DNA of 64,000 nucleotides from NCBI RefSeq assembly GCF_018881595.1, contig NZ_JACVQA010000006.1, positions 294,261-358,260 on the forward strand, given 5' to 3'. This document shows, piece by piece, positions 34,689 through 41,535 of this stretch. The stretch's first letter is position 1. The number at the start of each line of letters is the position of its first letter. A program made the translations under genes and the position numbers. The stretch comes from Polynucleobacter sp. UK-Gri1-W3 (lineage in GTDB: Bacteria; Pseudomonadota; Gammaproteobacteria; Burkholderiales; Burkholderiaceae). The notes below the pieces were generated by a model. The model saw only the letters and a program-made list of their open reading frames with translations, made no database searches and was not told the origin of the DNA.

Positions 34689-35207
34689 TCATTCTGTTTT
34701 TTTGAGATCTTCTCCACTGAGTTCTGGTGCTTTGGTTGCCGAATTGGCCTCTACTGCATTAGACTCGGCATTCCTATATTTACTTTGTTTTGCTTCATAC
34801 ATTAATGCATCGGCATTTTTGATCAAGGCATCAGGCTCAATATATTCGTCTGGACCTGTTTGCAAAACACCTGCACTAACTGCAAAACACCTGCACTAAC
34901 GCTTAAGTCTGGTTCATGTTTATGAATTTCAGCATTGAGACGCGAGACATAGATTTCTCGTGCCAAATTCTCTCGATAGTTAGGCAAAATCACGCAGAAT
35001 TCATCGCCGCCATAGCGAAATGCGTAATTGTCGACCCGAGAGACGAGCTTGATCGCCGCTCCAACTGTGCGCAATATCTCATCTCCACGTTGGTGGCCTT
35101 GGTTATCGTTAATTTTTTTTGAATTTGTCGATATCAAGAAATACGAGAGATACGGCTTCTGAGCGACGCTGGGCAGCGCGAATGACAACCGTGAGCGTTT
35201 CTATTAG
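34689..35207 (-). pseudogene. Diguanylate cyclase fragment (GGDEF domain), twice frameshifted
   Basis: Minus-strand reading gives a GGDEF domain in three frame pieces: [13 protein letters not shown], then a run of eight A that shifts the frame, then GDEILRTVGAAIKLVSRVDN with the signature YGGDEFCVILP, then a 20-base tandem duplication (34860-34899) that shifts it again, then EPDALIKNADALMYEAKQS to a stop at 34689. The 5' end is missing and joined to a zeta-toxin fragment near 35205. No input domain remains. It cannot make a normal protein. Confidence 0.8.
34860..34899. repeat. 20-base tandem duplication in the GGDEF pseudogene
   Basis: TGCAAAACACCTGCACTAAC stands twice in direct succession. 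The insertion of 20 bases breaks the reading frame between the VSAGVLQ strand and the last helix of the GGDEF domain. Confidence 0.95.
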
Positions 35208-35337
35208 GTATGAGATCAGCATTAACAAAGCGAAAAGTATGCGCTTCTTGTGGCAAGAAGTTCTTGGCAAAGGTAGTTTTACCGGCTCCATTGGGTCCGG
35301 CAATTATGATAATTTTTTTATTTAAATTGACCGTCAT
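35208..35337 (-). pseudogene. Zeta-toxin family kinase, N-terminal fragment
   Basis: From ATG 35335-35337 the frame reads [20 protein letters not shown] and [20 protein letters not shown], a zeta-type P-loop kinase start (Walker A GPNGAGKT), and loses similarity after NADLI at the junction with the GGDEF fragment. The ATG overlaps the stop of an antitoxin-like frame (ATGA). The missing C-terminal part resembles the fragment at 35901-36245. Confidence 0.75.
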
Positions 35338-35540
35338 TTGGTTGTGCTCTTAATATAACTTTGCTTAGTTTGTTCTATAAATTGGGCGATACTTTTTTTG
35401 CCATTTATATAGTCAGTAAGTTTTTGTTCAAACTGCGTTGCTAGGGCGATGCCTTCAATTCGAGCAGAGGCAATGGCGTTGCAAACGATGTTTTGGCGAA
35501 GCTGATGTGTTGTGACAATCTTTGCTGGAATTTCGCTATT
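35334..35540 (-). pseudogene. VbhA-like antitoxin remnant upstream of the zeta fragment
   Basis: Open frame of 68 codons without an ATG, GTG or TTG start near its beginning. It contains LRQNIVCNAIASARIEGIAL, matching the antitoxin helix motif [S/T]xxxE[G/N] of VbhA-type proteins, then DYINGKKSIAQFIEQTKQ. Proteins of this type are encoded directly before zeta-like kinases. The overlap with the kinase start fits a former TA operon. The 5' end seems to have been lost. Confidence 0.6.
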
Positions 35541-35630
35541 TTATTGGATTTGGATTGGATTCCCCAGCCAATAAATGACCCTAAAACAGGCTAAAAAGGA
35601 CAGTTTTAAAAGATATCGCTGGCAATAAAA

Positions 35631-35652
35631 AAGCCCCGCAGAAGCGAGGCTT
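35631..35652 (-). terminator. Hairpin terminator behind att copy 4
   Basis: Stem AAGCCCCGC / GCGAGGCTT with a four-base loop, followed on the minus strand by a run of T. Ends transcripts from the small gene at 35701-35898. Confidence 0.7.
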
Positions 35653-35659
35653 AGTATTG

Positions 35660-35697
35660 CTGGTGGGTCGGGCGAGATTCGAACTCGCGACCAATGG
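35660..35697 (-). repeat. tRNA-Lys 3'-end direct repeat (att-like), copy 4
   Basis: CCA end, acceptor strand and T arm of tRNA-Lys, identical to the intact gene up to the base before the anticodon stem. Marks the boundary between the large stress/chemosensory segment and the cytochrome segment. Confidence 0.85.
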
Positions 35698-35700
35698 TGT

Positions 35701-35898
35701 TTAGGCTGTAAGTTGACGCTGTTTGATGAGTTCTGCAGCAGGGATCCGAACAATCTTGCCATCAATGGTAGTTACGATTGCAGTATTGGTTTGAATTGCC
35801 AAGTCTATTGCAGCTTGTCCGGCACGTTGCATAGCGTAGTAGGAGCCTGCAATGTCGGGATCTGATGAATTACGTATATCTTTGCTTGGAATAGTCAT
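35701..35898 (-). CDS. Small cassette-end protein, copy B
   Basis: 65 residues (MTIPSKDIRNSSDPDIAGSY; end IPAAELIKQRQLTA), nearly identical over about 60 residues to the C-terminal part of the product at 2024-2254. It starts two bases after the stop of the zeta-type fragment, so it was the last gene of that cassette. The family is not recognised; a role as antitoxin or accessory TA protein is inferred only from position. Its stop codon lies a few bases before a tRNA-Lys fragment, as in the other copy. Confidence 0.65.
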   Translation of the reverse strand: MTIPSKDIRNSSDPDIAGSYYAMQRAGQAAIDLAIQTNTAIVTTIDGKIVRIPAAELIKQRQLTA

Positions 35899-35900
35899 GG

Positions 35901-36245
35901 TCAGCCTTGGTCTGTTTGCTCTGGTGGAGTTTTATCTCCATTTAACAATATCCATGATTTTACAACTTTTTGATATTTGGGAAAATTCTCGAGCTCAGCA
36001 GTATATCGCCTACGAATGACCTCTTCAGGGATGTTGTGCCCTCCCTGTGCCACCCTCTCTTTTACACGCGAAATAGCTAACTCAGAGGAACTTAGTGCAA
36101 TAAACCAGAGTTTGATGACGTACCCCAGATCTTTCCACTCCTGAATACGTTGCAGATAATGTGTGCCAGATAGAGTAGTTTCAAAGGCAAAGCTTTCGCC
36201 TGATTTGGTGTATTCATCTAATTCGTTTAGCATCAATCGAGCTGC
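35901..36245 (-). pseudogene. Zeta-toxin family kinase, C-terminal fragment
   Basis: Frame beginning AARLMLNELDEYTKSGESFA continues with FETTLSGTHYL, IKLWFIALSSSELAISRVKE, the substrate-binding region VAQGGHNIPEEVIRRRY and the C terminus. This is the second half of a zeta-like kinase (the part after the P-loop). The N-terminal 50 or so residues with the P-loop are absent; a stop codon stands three codons before AARL. A TTG-ATG at 36231-36236 could start a shortened protein, which would lack ATP binding. Confidence 0.75.
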
Positions 36246-36253
36246 TTAGACAC

Positions 36254-36269
36254 TAACCTTATAAGGTTA
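36254..36269. promoter_or_regulatory. 16-base perfect palindrome in a divergent intergenic region
   Basis: TAACCTTATAAGGTTA lies between the leftward zeta-type fragment and the rightward outer-membrane gene. It may be an operator; the TATAAG inside could serve as a -10. Binding protein unknown. Confidence 0.4.
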
Positions 36270-36324
36270 AAATTACCGCCATCAACTCAAATTAACTCTT
36301 TTCTTCAAGCTAGATTGAAGTTTC

Positions 36325-37104
36325 ATGAAATTTCCCCTAAAGGCTTTTGCAGCTTATTTCGTATTAGCCCTATATTCGGGAATTGTTTTTGCCGATTCCG
36401 TTTCAGCCACTATCGAAACCAATAATCTGATTAATTCTGGCGCATTACCTGCCAAGAGTGATGCTGCTAAATCTAAGGCGCCAATGGGCGACTCTGATAA
36501 GTTCAATCTTGCCAAGGAATTGGCTAACCCTGTAGCAAATTTAATTTCTATGCCATCTCAATGGGAATATAAGCGTGGCATGGGTAGGAATCAAGCTGGT
36601 GCTAATCAGACCCTATTATTTCAGCCACTTATTCCAATTGATTTAAGTGGCGGAGATATTTTTATTCTTCGTCCAATTGTTGCTGGTACAAGGCAGATGA
36701 ACGTAAATGGTTACTCTGGATATGGAATGTCCAATATCACCATTGAAAGTTTTTACTCTCCCTACACTGGATCATCTTGGCTATGGGGTATTGGCCCCTA
36801 TGCAACCTCGCCAGCAGGTAATAGCGGGCAATTCGGTTCGCAGCAAACGGGTGCTTTGCGAGATGATCCCAATCGCCCAGTCGAACAAATAAGTCGAGAC
36901 CTTGGCATTACAGCGGAACAATTCAGAATTTGCTTTAGTAATGTCAATCCAGCCCCTCGTGGAGCTTTGCCTGAGGGAAATCAAAAACATGCTAATAAGG
37001 CTGTTTTATTAGGCTGTCTACAAAAGGCAAATCCGAGGATTACCAATGACAGCCTGGATCAGGTGATGGATCGCTATAGACCTGGTGGCAGGGCAGCTCA
37101 ATGA
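36325..37104 (+). CDS. Chimeric outer-membrane/periplasmic protein
   Basis: 259 residues with a signal peptide (MKFPLKAFAAYFVLALYSGI, cleavage near VFADS). The middle part (about 60-165; NPVANLISMPSQWEYKRGMG, then LFQPLIPIDLSGGD and WLWGIGPYATSP) matches the beginning of transporter-like barrels of the phenol-MetA type, but the barrel then stops. The last 85 residues (ISRDLGITAEQFRICFSNVN, KAVLLGCLQKANPRITNDSL) form a different small helical domain. It looks like a fusion after a barrel truncation. First gene of the cytochrome cluster. Confidence 0.6.
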   Translation: MKFPLKAFAAYFVLALYSGIVFADSVSATIETNNLINSGALPAKSDAAKSKAPMGDSDKFNLAKELANPVANLISMPSQWEYKRGMGRNQAGANQTLLFQPLIPIDLSGGDIFILRPIVAGTRQMNVNGYSGYGMSNITIESFYSPYTGSSWLWGIGPYATSPAGNSGQFGSQQTGALRDDPNRPVEQISRDLGITAEQFRICFSNVNPAPRGALPEGNQKHANKAVLLGCLQKANPRITNDSLDQVMDRYRPGGRAAQ

Positions 37105-37167
37105 TCAAAATGAATATGCGGTATATTTTGTGCATATTCTAAAAATGGCTTTAGAGGACTTAGCTTG

Positions 37168-38610
37168 ATGGGTTTGATAAAAAAATTGAGGGCTCTTCTA
37201 CTAATTCCATTAGGAGTAGTGTTCTTTTGTGCGGGCCTTGCTGATGCAGAAGCTCTGCCACTATTCTCTCGGCAAACCGGTCAAAACTGTGTTTCTTGTC
37301 ATGCTGGTGGACAGTACCCAGAGTTAACACCATATGGACGCTACTTCAAATTAACGGCTTATACGATTGGTGAGCGCACTAATATTCCAGTGTCAGTACA
37401 GTTTGTTGGTGGTGCTGCTACGAGCACCAATGGAAACAATGGCACTGGGCAAGTCCACCAAAGTGGCAAGCTAGAGCCTAACTATCTTTTTTTGGATGTG
37501 GGCGGAAAGATTGCGGATAACTTTGGCGCTTTTAGCCAATGGTATTACGCATTTGATGAGCAGGTGAGTGGCAAAGGAAGTATTCCGAATCAAAATCAAT
37601 TTGCAGCAGATATTCAAGACTGGCGTTATGCAGATCACTATGTCGGAAATACTGCAGATGTAGTGAAGGACTTTATATGGGGCGCATCTCTCAATAACTA
37701 TGCTGGCGCTACCGATGTCTGGAACTCCTCTCCAATGTGGATGTATCCGTACATGGGATCCACCAGAAACTATTCTACTTATGGGTTGCCTTATAACACC
37801 AGGCTATCGGCGTATTCTGTTCATAACCCAGGATACGGTGTGTATGGCTATGTAAACCAAAATTTTTATGGTGAGGTTAATCTGTACCAATCTGGCGGTT
37901 CGGGTCCGCTTTCTTGGATGACCTATCCTGCCTCCAATAGCAATCCCAATAGTGCACCGGTTTATTTGCAGGGCCTTAATCCCTATTTTCGGTTTGCATA
38001 TCAGAGTGACGAGCATGCTGGACATAATTGGATGGTTGGATTCTTGGGCGCCAACATCAACCAATATGCCAGCTGTAATACAGTGGCTGATAGTAGCTCC
38101 TATAAAGGAGCTGCACCTACATGTAGTGGACCAGTAAATGCACCTGCCTTAAGTGCGGGAACGGTGAAGTTTCAGGATAGGGCGATCGATGGGCAGTATC
38201 AATACTTGGTAGATCCACATACGGTAACCGCACAGGCTCGCTATACCAAAGAAAATATCTCCGACCCAACGGGAATTTTGTATAGCAACCCGAATAACAA
38301 AACCAATTCTTTCATGTCCAAGGTGAGCTATGTCTACAACGCCACCTATGGAGCAGCAGTGGCATTTCAGAACATTACTGGAACTGGCGACGCGCGTTAC
38401 GGAACCAATGCGGTAACTGGTGCTAATTTAAACCCGAATTCCACAGCATGGATTCCGTCGATTTGGTATCAACCTCTCCAAAATGTGCGCCTGACTTATC
38501 AGTACACTGCATTTACCAAATATAACGGTGGAACAATCAACTACAACGGATCTGGAACCAATGCCAGTGCAAATAATGCGAGTTGGCTCTATTTGTGGGT
38601 GGCGATGTAA
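37168..38610 (+). CDS. Cyc2-like fused cytochrome c-porin
   Basis: 480 residues. Signal peptide to about residue 28, then PLFSRQTGQNCVSCHAGGQY with one haem c site (C41-x2-C44-H45), then ELTPYGRYFKLTAYTIG, and a long stretch of alternating aromatic/glycine strands to the C terminus that reads as an outer-membrane barrel. A single N-terminal haem plugged into a porin is the plan of Cyc2, the outer-membrane iron oxidase of neutrophilic and acidophilic iron oxidisers; the motif RQTG-x2-C-x2-CH and the LTPxGRxFK segment agree. A related non-iron family is possible. Start ATG 37168 follows GAGGACTT. Confidence 0.65.
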   Translation: MGLIKKLRALLLIPLGVVFFCAGLADAEALPLFSRQTGQNCVSCHAGGQYPELTPYGRYFKLTAYTIGERTNIPVSVQFVGGAATSTNGNNGTGQVHQSGKLEPNYLFLDVGGKIADNFGAFSQWYYAFDEQVSGKGSIPNQNQFAADIQDWRYADHYVGNTADVVKDFIWGASLNNYAGATDVWNSSPMWMYPYMGSTRNYSTYGLPYNTRLSAYSVHNPGYGVYGYVNQNFYGEVNLYQSGGSGPLSWMTYPASNSNPNSAPVYLQGLNPYFRFAYQSDEHAGHNWMVGFLGANINQYASCNTVADSSSYKGAAPTCSGPVNAPALSAGTVKFQDRAIDGQYQYLVDPHTVTAQARYTKENISDPTGILYSNPNNKTNSFMSKVSYVYNATYGAAVAFQNITGTGDARYGTNAVTGANLNPNSTAWIPSIWYQPLQNVRLTYQYTAFTKYNGGTINYNGSGTNASANNASWLYLWVAM

Positions 38611-39353
38611 TGAAGATACTTCTCAAGACCTCTTCCATCACCATGCTGATATCACTGGCTATTATGACGGGGTGTACCTACTTTAATCACATTCCACCAG
38701 TAACTACGTTAGAAAATCCAAGTAGAAGTAGAACGCTGGGCGATTATGAAGTTGCGGGTAATGTGCTTGCAGTACAAGTATGTGCAGCATGTCATGGGGT
38801 AAATGGGCAATCACAATCGCCGATGGTTCCAAACCTGGCCGGGCAGCAAAGAGAATATCTAGTCAATCAGCTGCAGGATTACCGTGATCACACTAGAAGT
38901 AATAAATATGCTGTGCAATACATGTGGGGTATGGCTGGTTCGCTAACTAATAAGCAGATACAAGAACTAGCAGATTACTTTTCTAAGCAGCCGCCTGTAA
39001 GAGCAGGCAAGGTTAGTTCAAGTGATTCAAAGTTAGCGCGCGGGAAAGAAATATTTGAGAATGGAATTCCTGCTAAAGGCGTCATTCAATGTAACTCTTG
39101 TCACGGTCCCAGGGGCGAGGGTATGGCTACGTTCCCAAGAATCGCTGGGCAACATAATTATTATTTAATTCAACAGCTCAATGTTTGGAAAGAACCACTT
39201 CAAAAAGAGTTCATGGAAGTAGGTGGCAATACATGGGCACCTCGAACCATTAAATTTGCTAGACCACATGGTGTATTAATGATCAATGAAGAGAAAAATC
39301 TCTCTGAATCTGATATTGAGGCTGTGGCGGCTTACTTAAACGTCTTGGAGTAA
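38610..39353 (+). CDS. Dihaem cytochrome c lipoprotein (c4/c553 type)
   Basis: 247 residues. Signal peptide with lipobox IMTGC (C22), then two haem c domains: C58-x2-C61-H62 (CAACHG) with PNLAGQQREYLVNQL, and C161-x2-C164-H165 (CNSCHG) with PRIAGQHNYYLIQQL. This duplicated plan is that of cytochrome c4-type periplasmic electron carriers. The ATG overlaps the last base of the cytochrome-porin stop codon (TAATG), so the two are translated together; it could pass electrons from the outer-membrane haem towards the inner membrane. Confidence 0.85.
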   Translation: MKILLKTSSITMLISLAIMTGCTYFNHIPPVTTLENPSRSRTLGDYEVAGNVLAVQVCAACHGVNGQSQSPMVPNLAGQQREYLVNQLQDYRDHTRSNKYAVQYMWGMAGSLTNKQIQELADYFSKQPPVRAGKVSSSDSKLARGKEIFENGIPAKGVIQCNSCHGPRGEGMATFPRIAGQHNYYLIQQLNVWKEPLQKEFMEVGGNTWAPRTIKFARPHGVLMINEEKNLSESDIEAVAAYLNVLE

Positions 39354-39391
39354 CCTGCTTGAGCATTAAATGAATGTAGAGTGTAAAAAGA

Positions 39392-39415
39392 AAAAGCCAC
39401 CCAAAGGTGGCTTTT
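39392..39415. terminator. Bidirectional terminator between cytochrome genes and tRNA-Lys
   Basis: Perfect 10-pair stem AAAAGCCACC / GGTGGCTTTT with a CAAA loop and T runs on both strands. It serves the cytochrome operon (plus) and tRNA-Lys (minus). Confidence 0.9.
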
Positions 39416-39467
39416 GTATAACTGGTGGGTCGGGCGAGATTCGAACTCGCGACCAACGGATTAAAAG
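39411..39467 (-). repeat. att-like core in the intact tRNA-Lys gene (copy 5, reference)
   Basis: 57 bases covering the end of the terminator, the CCA end, acceptor strand, T arm and 3' side of the anticodon arm. Recurs exactly at 2992-3048, with one mismatch at 521-577, and in shorter form at 1984-2020 and 35660-35697. Confidence 0.9.
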
Positions 39468-39498
39468 TCCGCTGCTCTACCGACTGAGCTACCGACCC
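39423..39498 (-). tRNA. tRNA-Lys (UUU)
   Basis: 76 bases with encoded CCA. Acceptor GGGTCGG pairs with CCGACCC; D arm, anticodon stem GCGGA/TCCGT around CTTTTAA (anticodon TTT), and T arm GCGAG-TTCGAAT-CTCGC are complete. It is the integration target whose 3' end recurs through the left 36 kb. Confidence 0.97.
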
Positions 39499-39511
39499 AG
39501 TTAAGCCATAA

Positions 39512-39517
39512 ATTATA
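39512..39517 (-). promoter_or_regulatory. -10 box of tRNA-Lys
   Basis: Consensus TATAAT on the minus strand, 13 bases before the tRNA 5' end. No good -35 hexamer is seen at the expected distance. Confidence 0.6.
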
Positions 39518-39584
39518 GCAAGAAGTTTGTAAGCGCTCCTCAGGTCTACGGTGTCTGCCTCTCAACCCTTGTACTTACAAGTTC

Positions 39585-40943
39585 CTAGGAGTTGACCCGT
39601 CTGGCGACCGGTGGATTTTTGGAAAAATAGTCCTTAATTCCCTTCAAAATGGCCTCTGCAATCCGGTCTTGGTAGCCATCATCGTTTAGGCGGGCCTCTT
39701 CTTGAGGATTGCTAATAAAAGCGGTCTCAACCAAGATTGAGGGGATGTCTGGAGCCTTCAAAACAGCAAAGCTAGCTTGTTCTACCTTGCCCTTGTGTAG
39801 AGGTGCAAATCCACCAATTTGCTTCAAGATGGAGTTGCCCACCTGTAAAGAGTCTTTAATCTGGGCGGTAGTCGACATATCTAATAGCAAGTTAGCAACC
39901 TGCCTATCTTGCGTCTTGATATTGATGCCACCTATTAGGTCAGAAGCATTTTCTTTATTCGCCATCCATCTGGCGGCGGTACTACTCGCTCCCATTTGAG
40001 AGAGTGCAAACACTGATGCACCTTTAGCATTTCTTTCAATGAAGGCATCTGCATGAATCGATACGAATAAATCAGCTTCTACACGACGTGCTTTCTGAAC
40101 TCTGACATGTAGTGGCACAAAGTAATCGCCATCCCTTGTTAAGAAAGGGCGCATATACGCTTCGCCCTCAATCTTATCTTTGAGCCGCTTGGCAATGGCG
40201 AGGACGACATTCTTTTCTCTAGAGCCTGCGGCACCAATCGCTCCGGGATCTTCACCACCATGGCCAGGATCAATCGCTATAGTGATCAAGCGCTTATATT
40301 TAGCAGGCGCTGGCAATTCCTTTGGATCCGGAATGGCTTGCGCCACTGGAGCAGCTGGAATCTTAGCAAGTTCTTTTTCTTTCTTAGTGGCGAACTGCGC
40401 GATAAGGTCTACTTCTTCATTGGATTTCTCGAGAGCGCTTTCTTTCTTGGCGCTGCTTCTCACTAAAGCCATCAAAGGATCCGGCGGGGTAGTAGGGTAC
40501 AAGTCAAATACCATGCGGTAGTTGTACTCACCAATCGGCTCTAAGGTAAAGAGTTGTGGCTTAATTGGTTCTTTTAAGTCAAACACCAAACGCACAATAC
40601 CCGGCTGAAATTGCCCAACCCGAACCTGTGAGATATAAGGATCGTTTGGCTTTACCTTGGCTACTAAATCTTTAAGGGTTGGATTTAATTCCAACCCCTG
40701 CACATCAATCACCAATCGATCTGGGTTAGTCAAAATCTGCTGTGTAATCGGTAATGGTGTGTCAGATTCCAAAGTGACGCGGGTATAGTCCTCGGATGGC
40801 CAGACGCGCACACCCAATATCTTGGCGCCCCAAGCAATATCGAGCTCTGTCAGCAAGAGAGCAAAGCTTAAGAACTTCGCTGAAGTCTTGAGTGTTAGTC
40901 TTTTCGAGAGGTTGATCTTTGGTTTGATCTTTTTAGCGCTCAT
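39585..40943 (-). CDS. amiC: N-acetylmuramoyl-L-alanine amidase
   Basis: 452 residues: N-terminal membrane/signal segment, AMIN domain (about 40-150; VWPSEDYTRVTLESDTPLP) that targets the division site, and Amidase_3 domain (about 220-440) with zinc ligands in AIDPGHGGEDPGAIG and the catalytic Glu in ILVETAFISN. It cuts peptide stems from peptidoglycan at the septum in the periplasm. The order tsaE-amiC, seven bases apart on the same strand, is the common proteobacterial arrangement. Confidence 0.9.
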   Translation of the reverse strand: MSAKKIKPKINLSKRLTLKTSAKFLSFALLLTELDIAWGAKILGVRVWPSEDYTRVTLESDTPLPITQQILTNPDRLVIDVQGLELNPTLKDLVAKVKPNDPYISQVRVGQFQPGIVRLVFDLKEPIKPQLFTLEPIGEYNYRMVFDLYPTTPPDPLMALVRSSAKKESALEKSNEEVDLIAQFATKKEKELAKIPAAPVAQAIPDPKELPAPAKYKRLITIAIDPGHGGEDPGAIGAAGSREKNVVLAIAKRLKDKIEGEAYMRPFLTRDGDYFVPLHVRVQKARRVEADLFVSIHADAFIERNAKGASVFALSQMGASSTAARWMANKENASDLIGGINIKTQDRQVANLLLDMSTTAQIKDSLQVGNSILKQIGGFAPLHKGKVEQASFAVLKAPDIPSILVETAFISNPQEEARLNDDGYQDRIAEAILKGIKDYFSKNPPVARRVNS

Positions 40944-40949
40944 GTGTTA

Positions 40950-41492
40950 CTAGGACTTAATCTCTTGCAATGCACTTGCTCCAGATGGACTCAAGCTGTT
41001 GATCTTAATAGTGCGCCCATTCTCATCCGCACCAGCAGACAGCTGAATCTGAATATCAAAACTTGGCAAAGTGCCTTCTGCTTTTTCTGGCCACTCAATT
41101 AAACAAATGCCCGGAACATCAAAATGCTCCGCGAATCCCGCTTCTTGCCATTCTAGGGGATCACGCATGCGATACAAATCAAAGTGGTGGATAGTGATTG
41201 CTTGCTCTTTTAATTGCAGCGGGTAAGGCTCGCACAAAGTATAGGTAGGACTCTTTACCTTACCAACATGACCCAGCGCATGAATGAGGTATCTCGCAAA
41301 TGTCGTTTTGCCGGCGCCAAGATCACCTTCTAAGGAGATATTTAAGTGTGAATCTGGCTGCTGAGTCAGAAAGTGCTCAAAATTGGCCGCCAGATGCTTG
41401 GCAAGAGAGGCGGTATCGGCTTCCTGCCTACAATAGAGTTCTATTGCTGAAGGCGGGGTTGCCTTTGTTGTCGTTGCCGGTGTTTGAGTCAT
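40950..41492 (-). CDS. tsaE: tRNA threonylcarbamoyladenosine biosynthesis ATPase TsaE
   Basis: 180 residues with Walker A ([15 protein letters not shown]) and the family motif SPTYTLCEPY followed by HFDLYRM. It is the ATPase that drives TsaB/TsaD in making the t6A37 modification. Encoded upstream of the amidase and divergent from queG. Confidence 0.95.
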   Translation of the reverse strand: MTQTPATTTKATPPSAIELYCRQEADTASLAKHLAANFEHFLTQQPDSHLNISLEGDLGAGKTTFARYLIHALGHVGKVKSPTYTLCEPYPLQLKEQAITIHHFDLYRMRDPLEWQEAGFAEHFDVPGICLIEWPEKAEGTLPSFDIQIQLSAGADENGRTIKINSLSPSGASALQEIKS

Positions 41493-41535
41493 TCCCCTAG
41501 TTTATTCAATATTTGCGCTACATTCTGTATTCCAT

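Larger units (their letters stand above)
35625..35890. repeat. About 265-base direct repeat, copy B (terminator, tRNA fragment, small gene)
   Basis: Near-identical partner of 1948-2213. Both copies keep the order terminator, tRNA-Lys fragment, small gene; they are joined to unrelated toxins at the gene's 5' end. Recombination between the copies would delete or invert nothing but excise the intervening 33.7 kb. Confidence 0.85.

Noticed and set aside
35208..35337. Functional zeta toxin
   Set aside because: The two kinase halves are separated and in the wrong order, so neither can make a complete enzyme.
3000..39400. Prophage
   Set aside because: No capsid, terminase, portal, tail or lysis genes are recognisable; the content is metabolic and regulatory.
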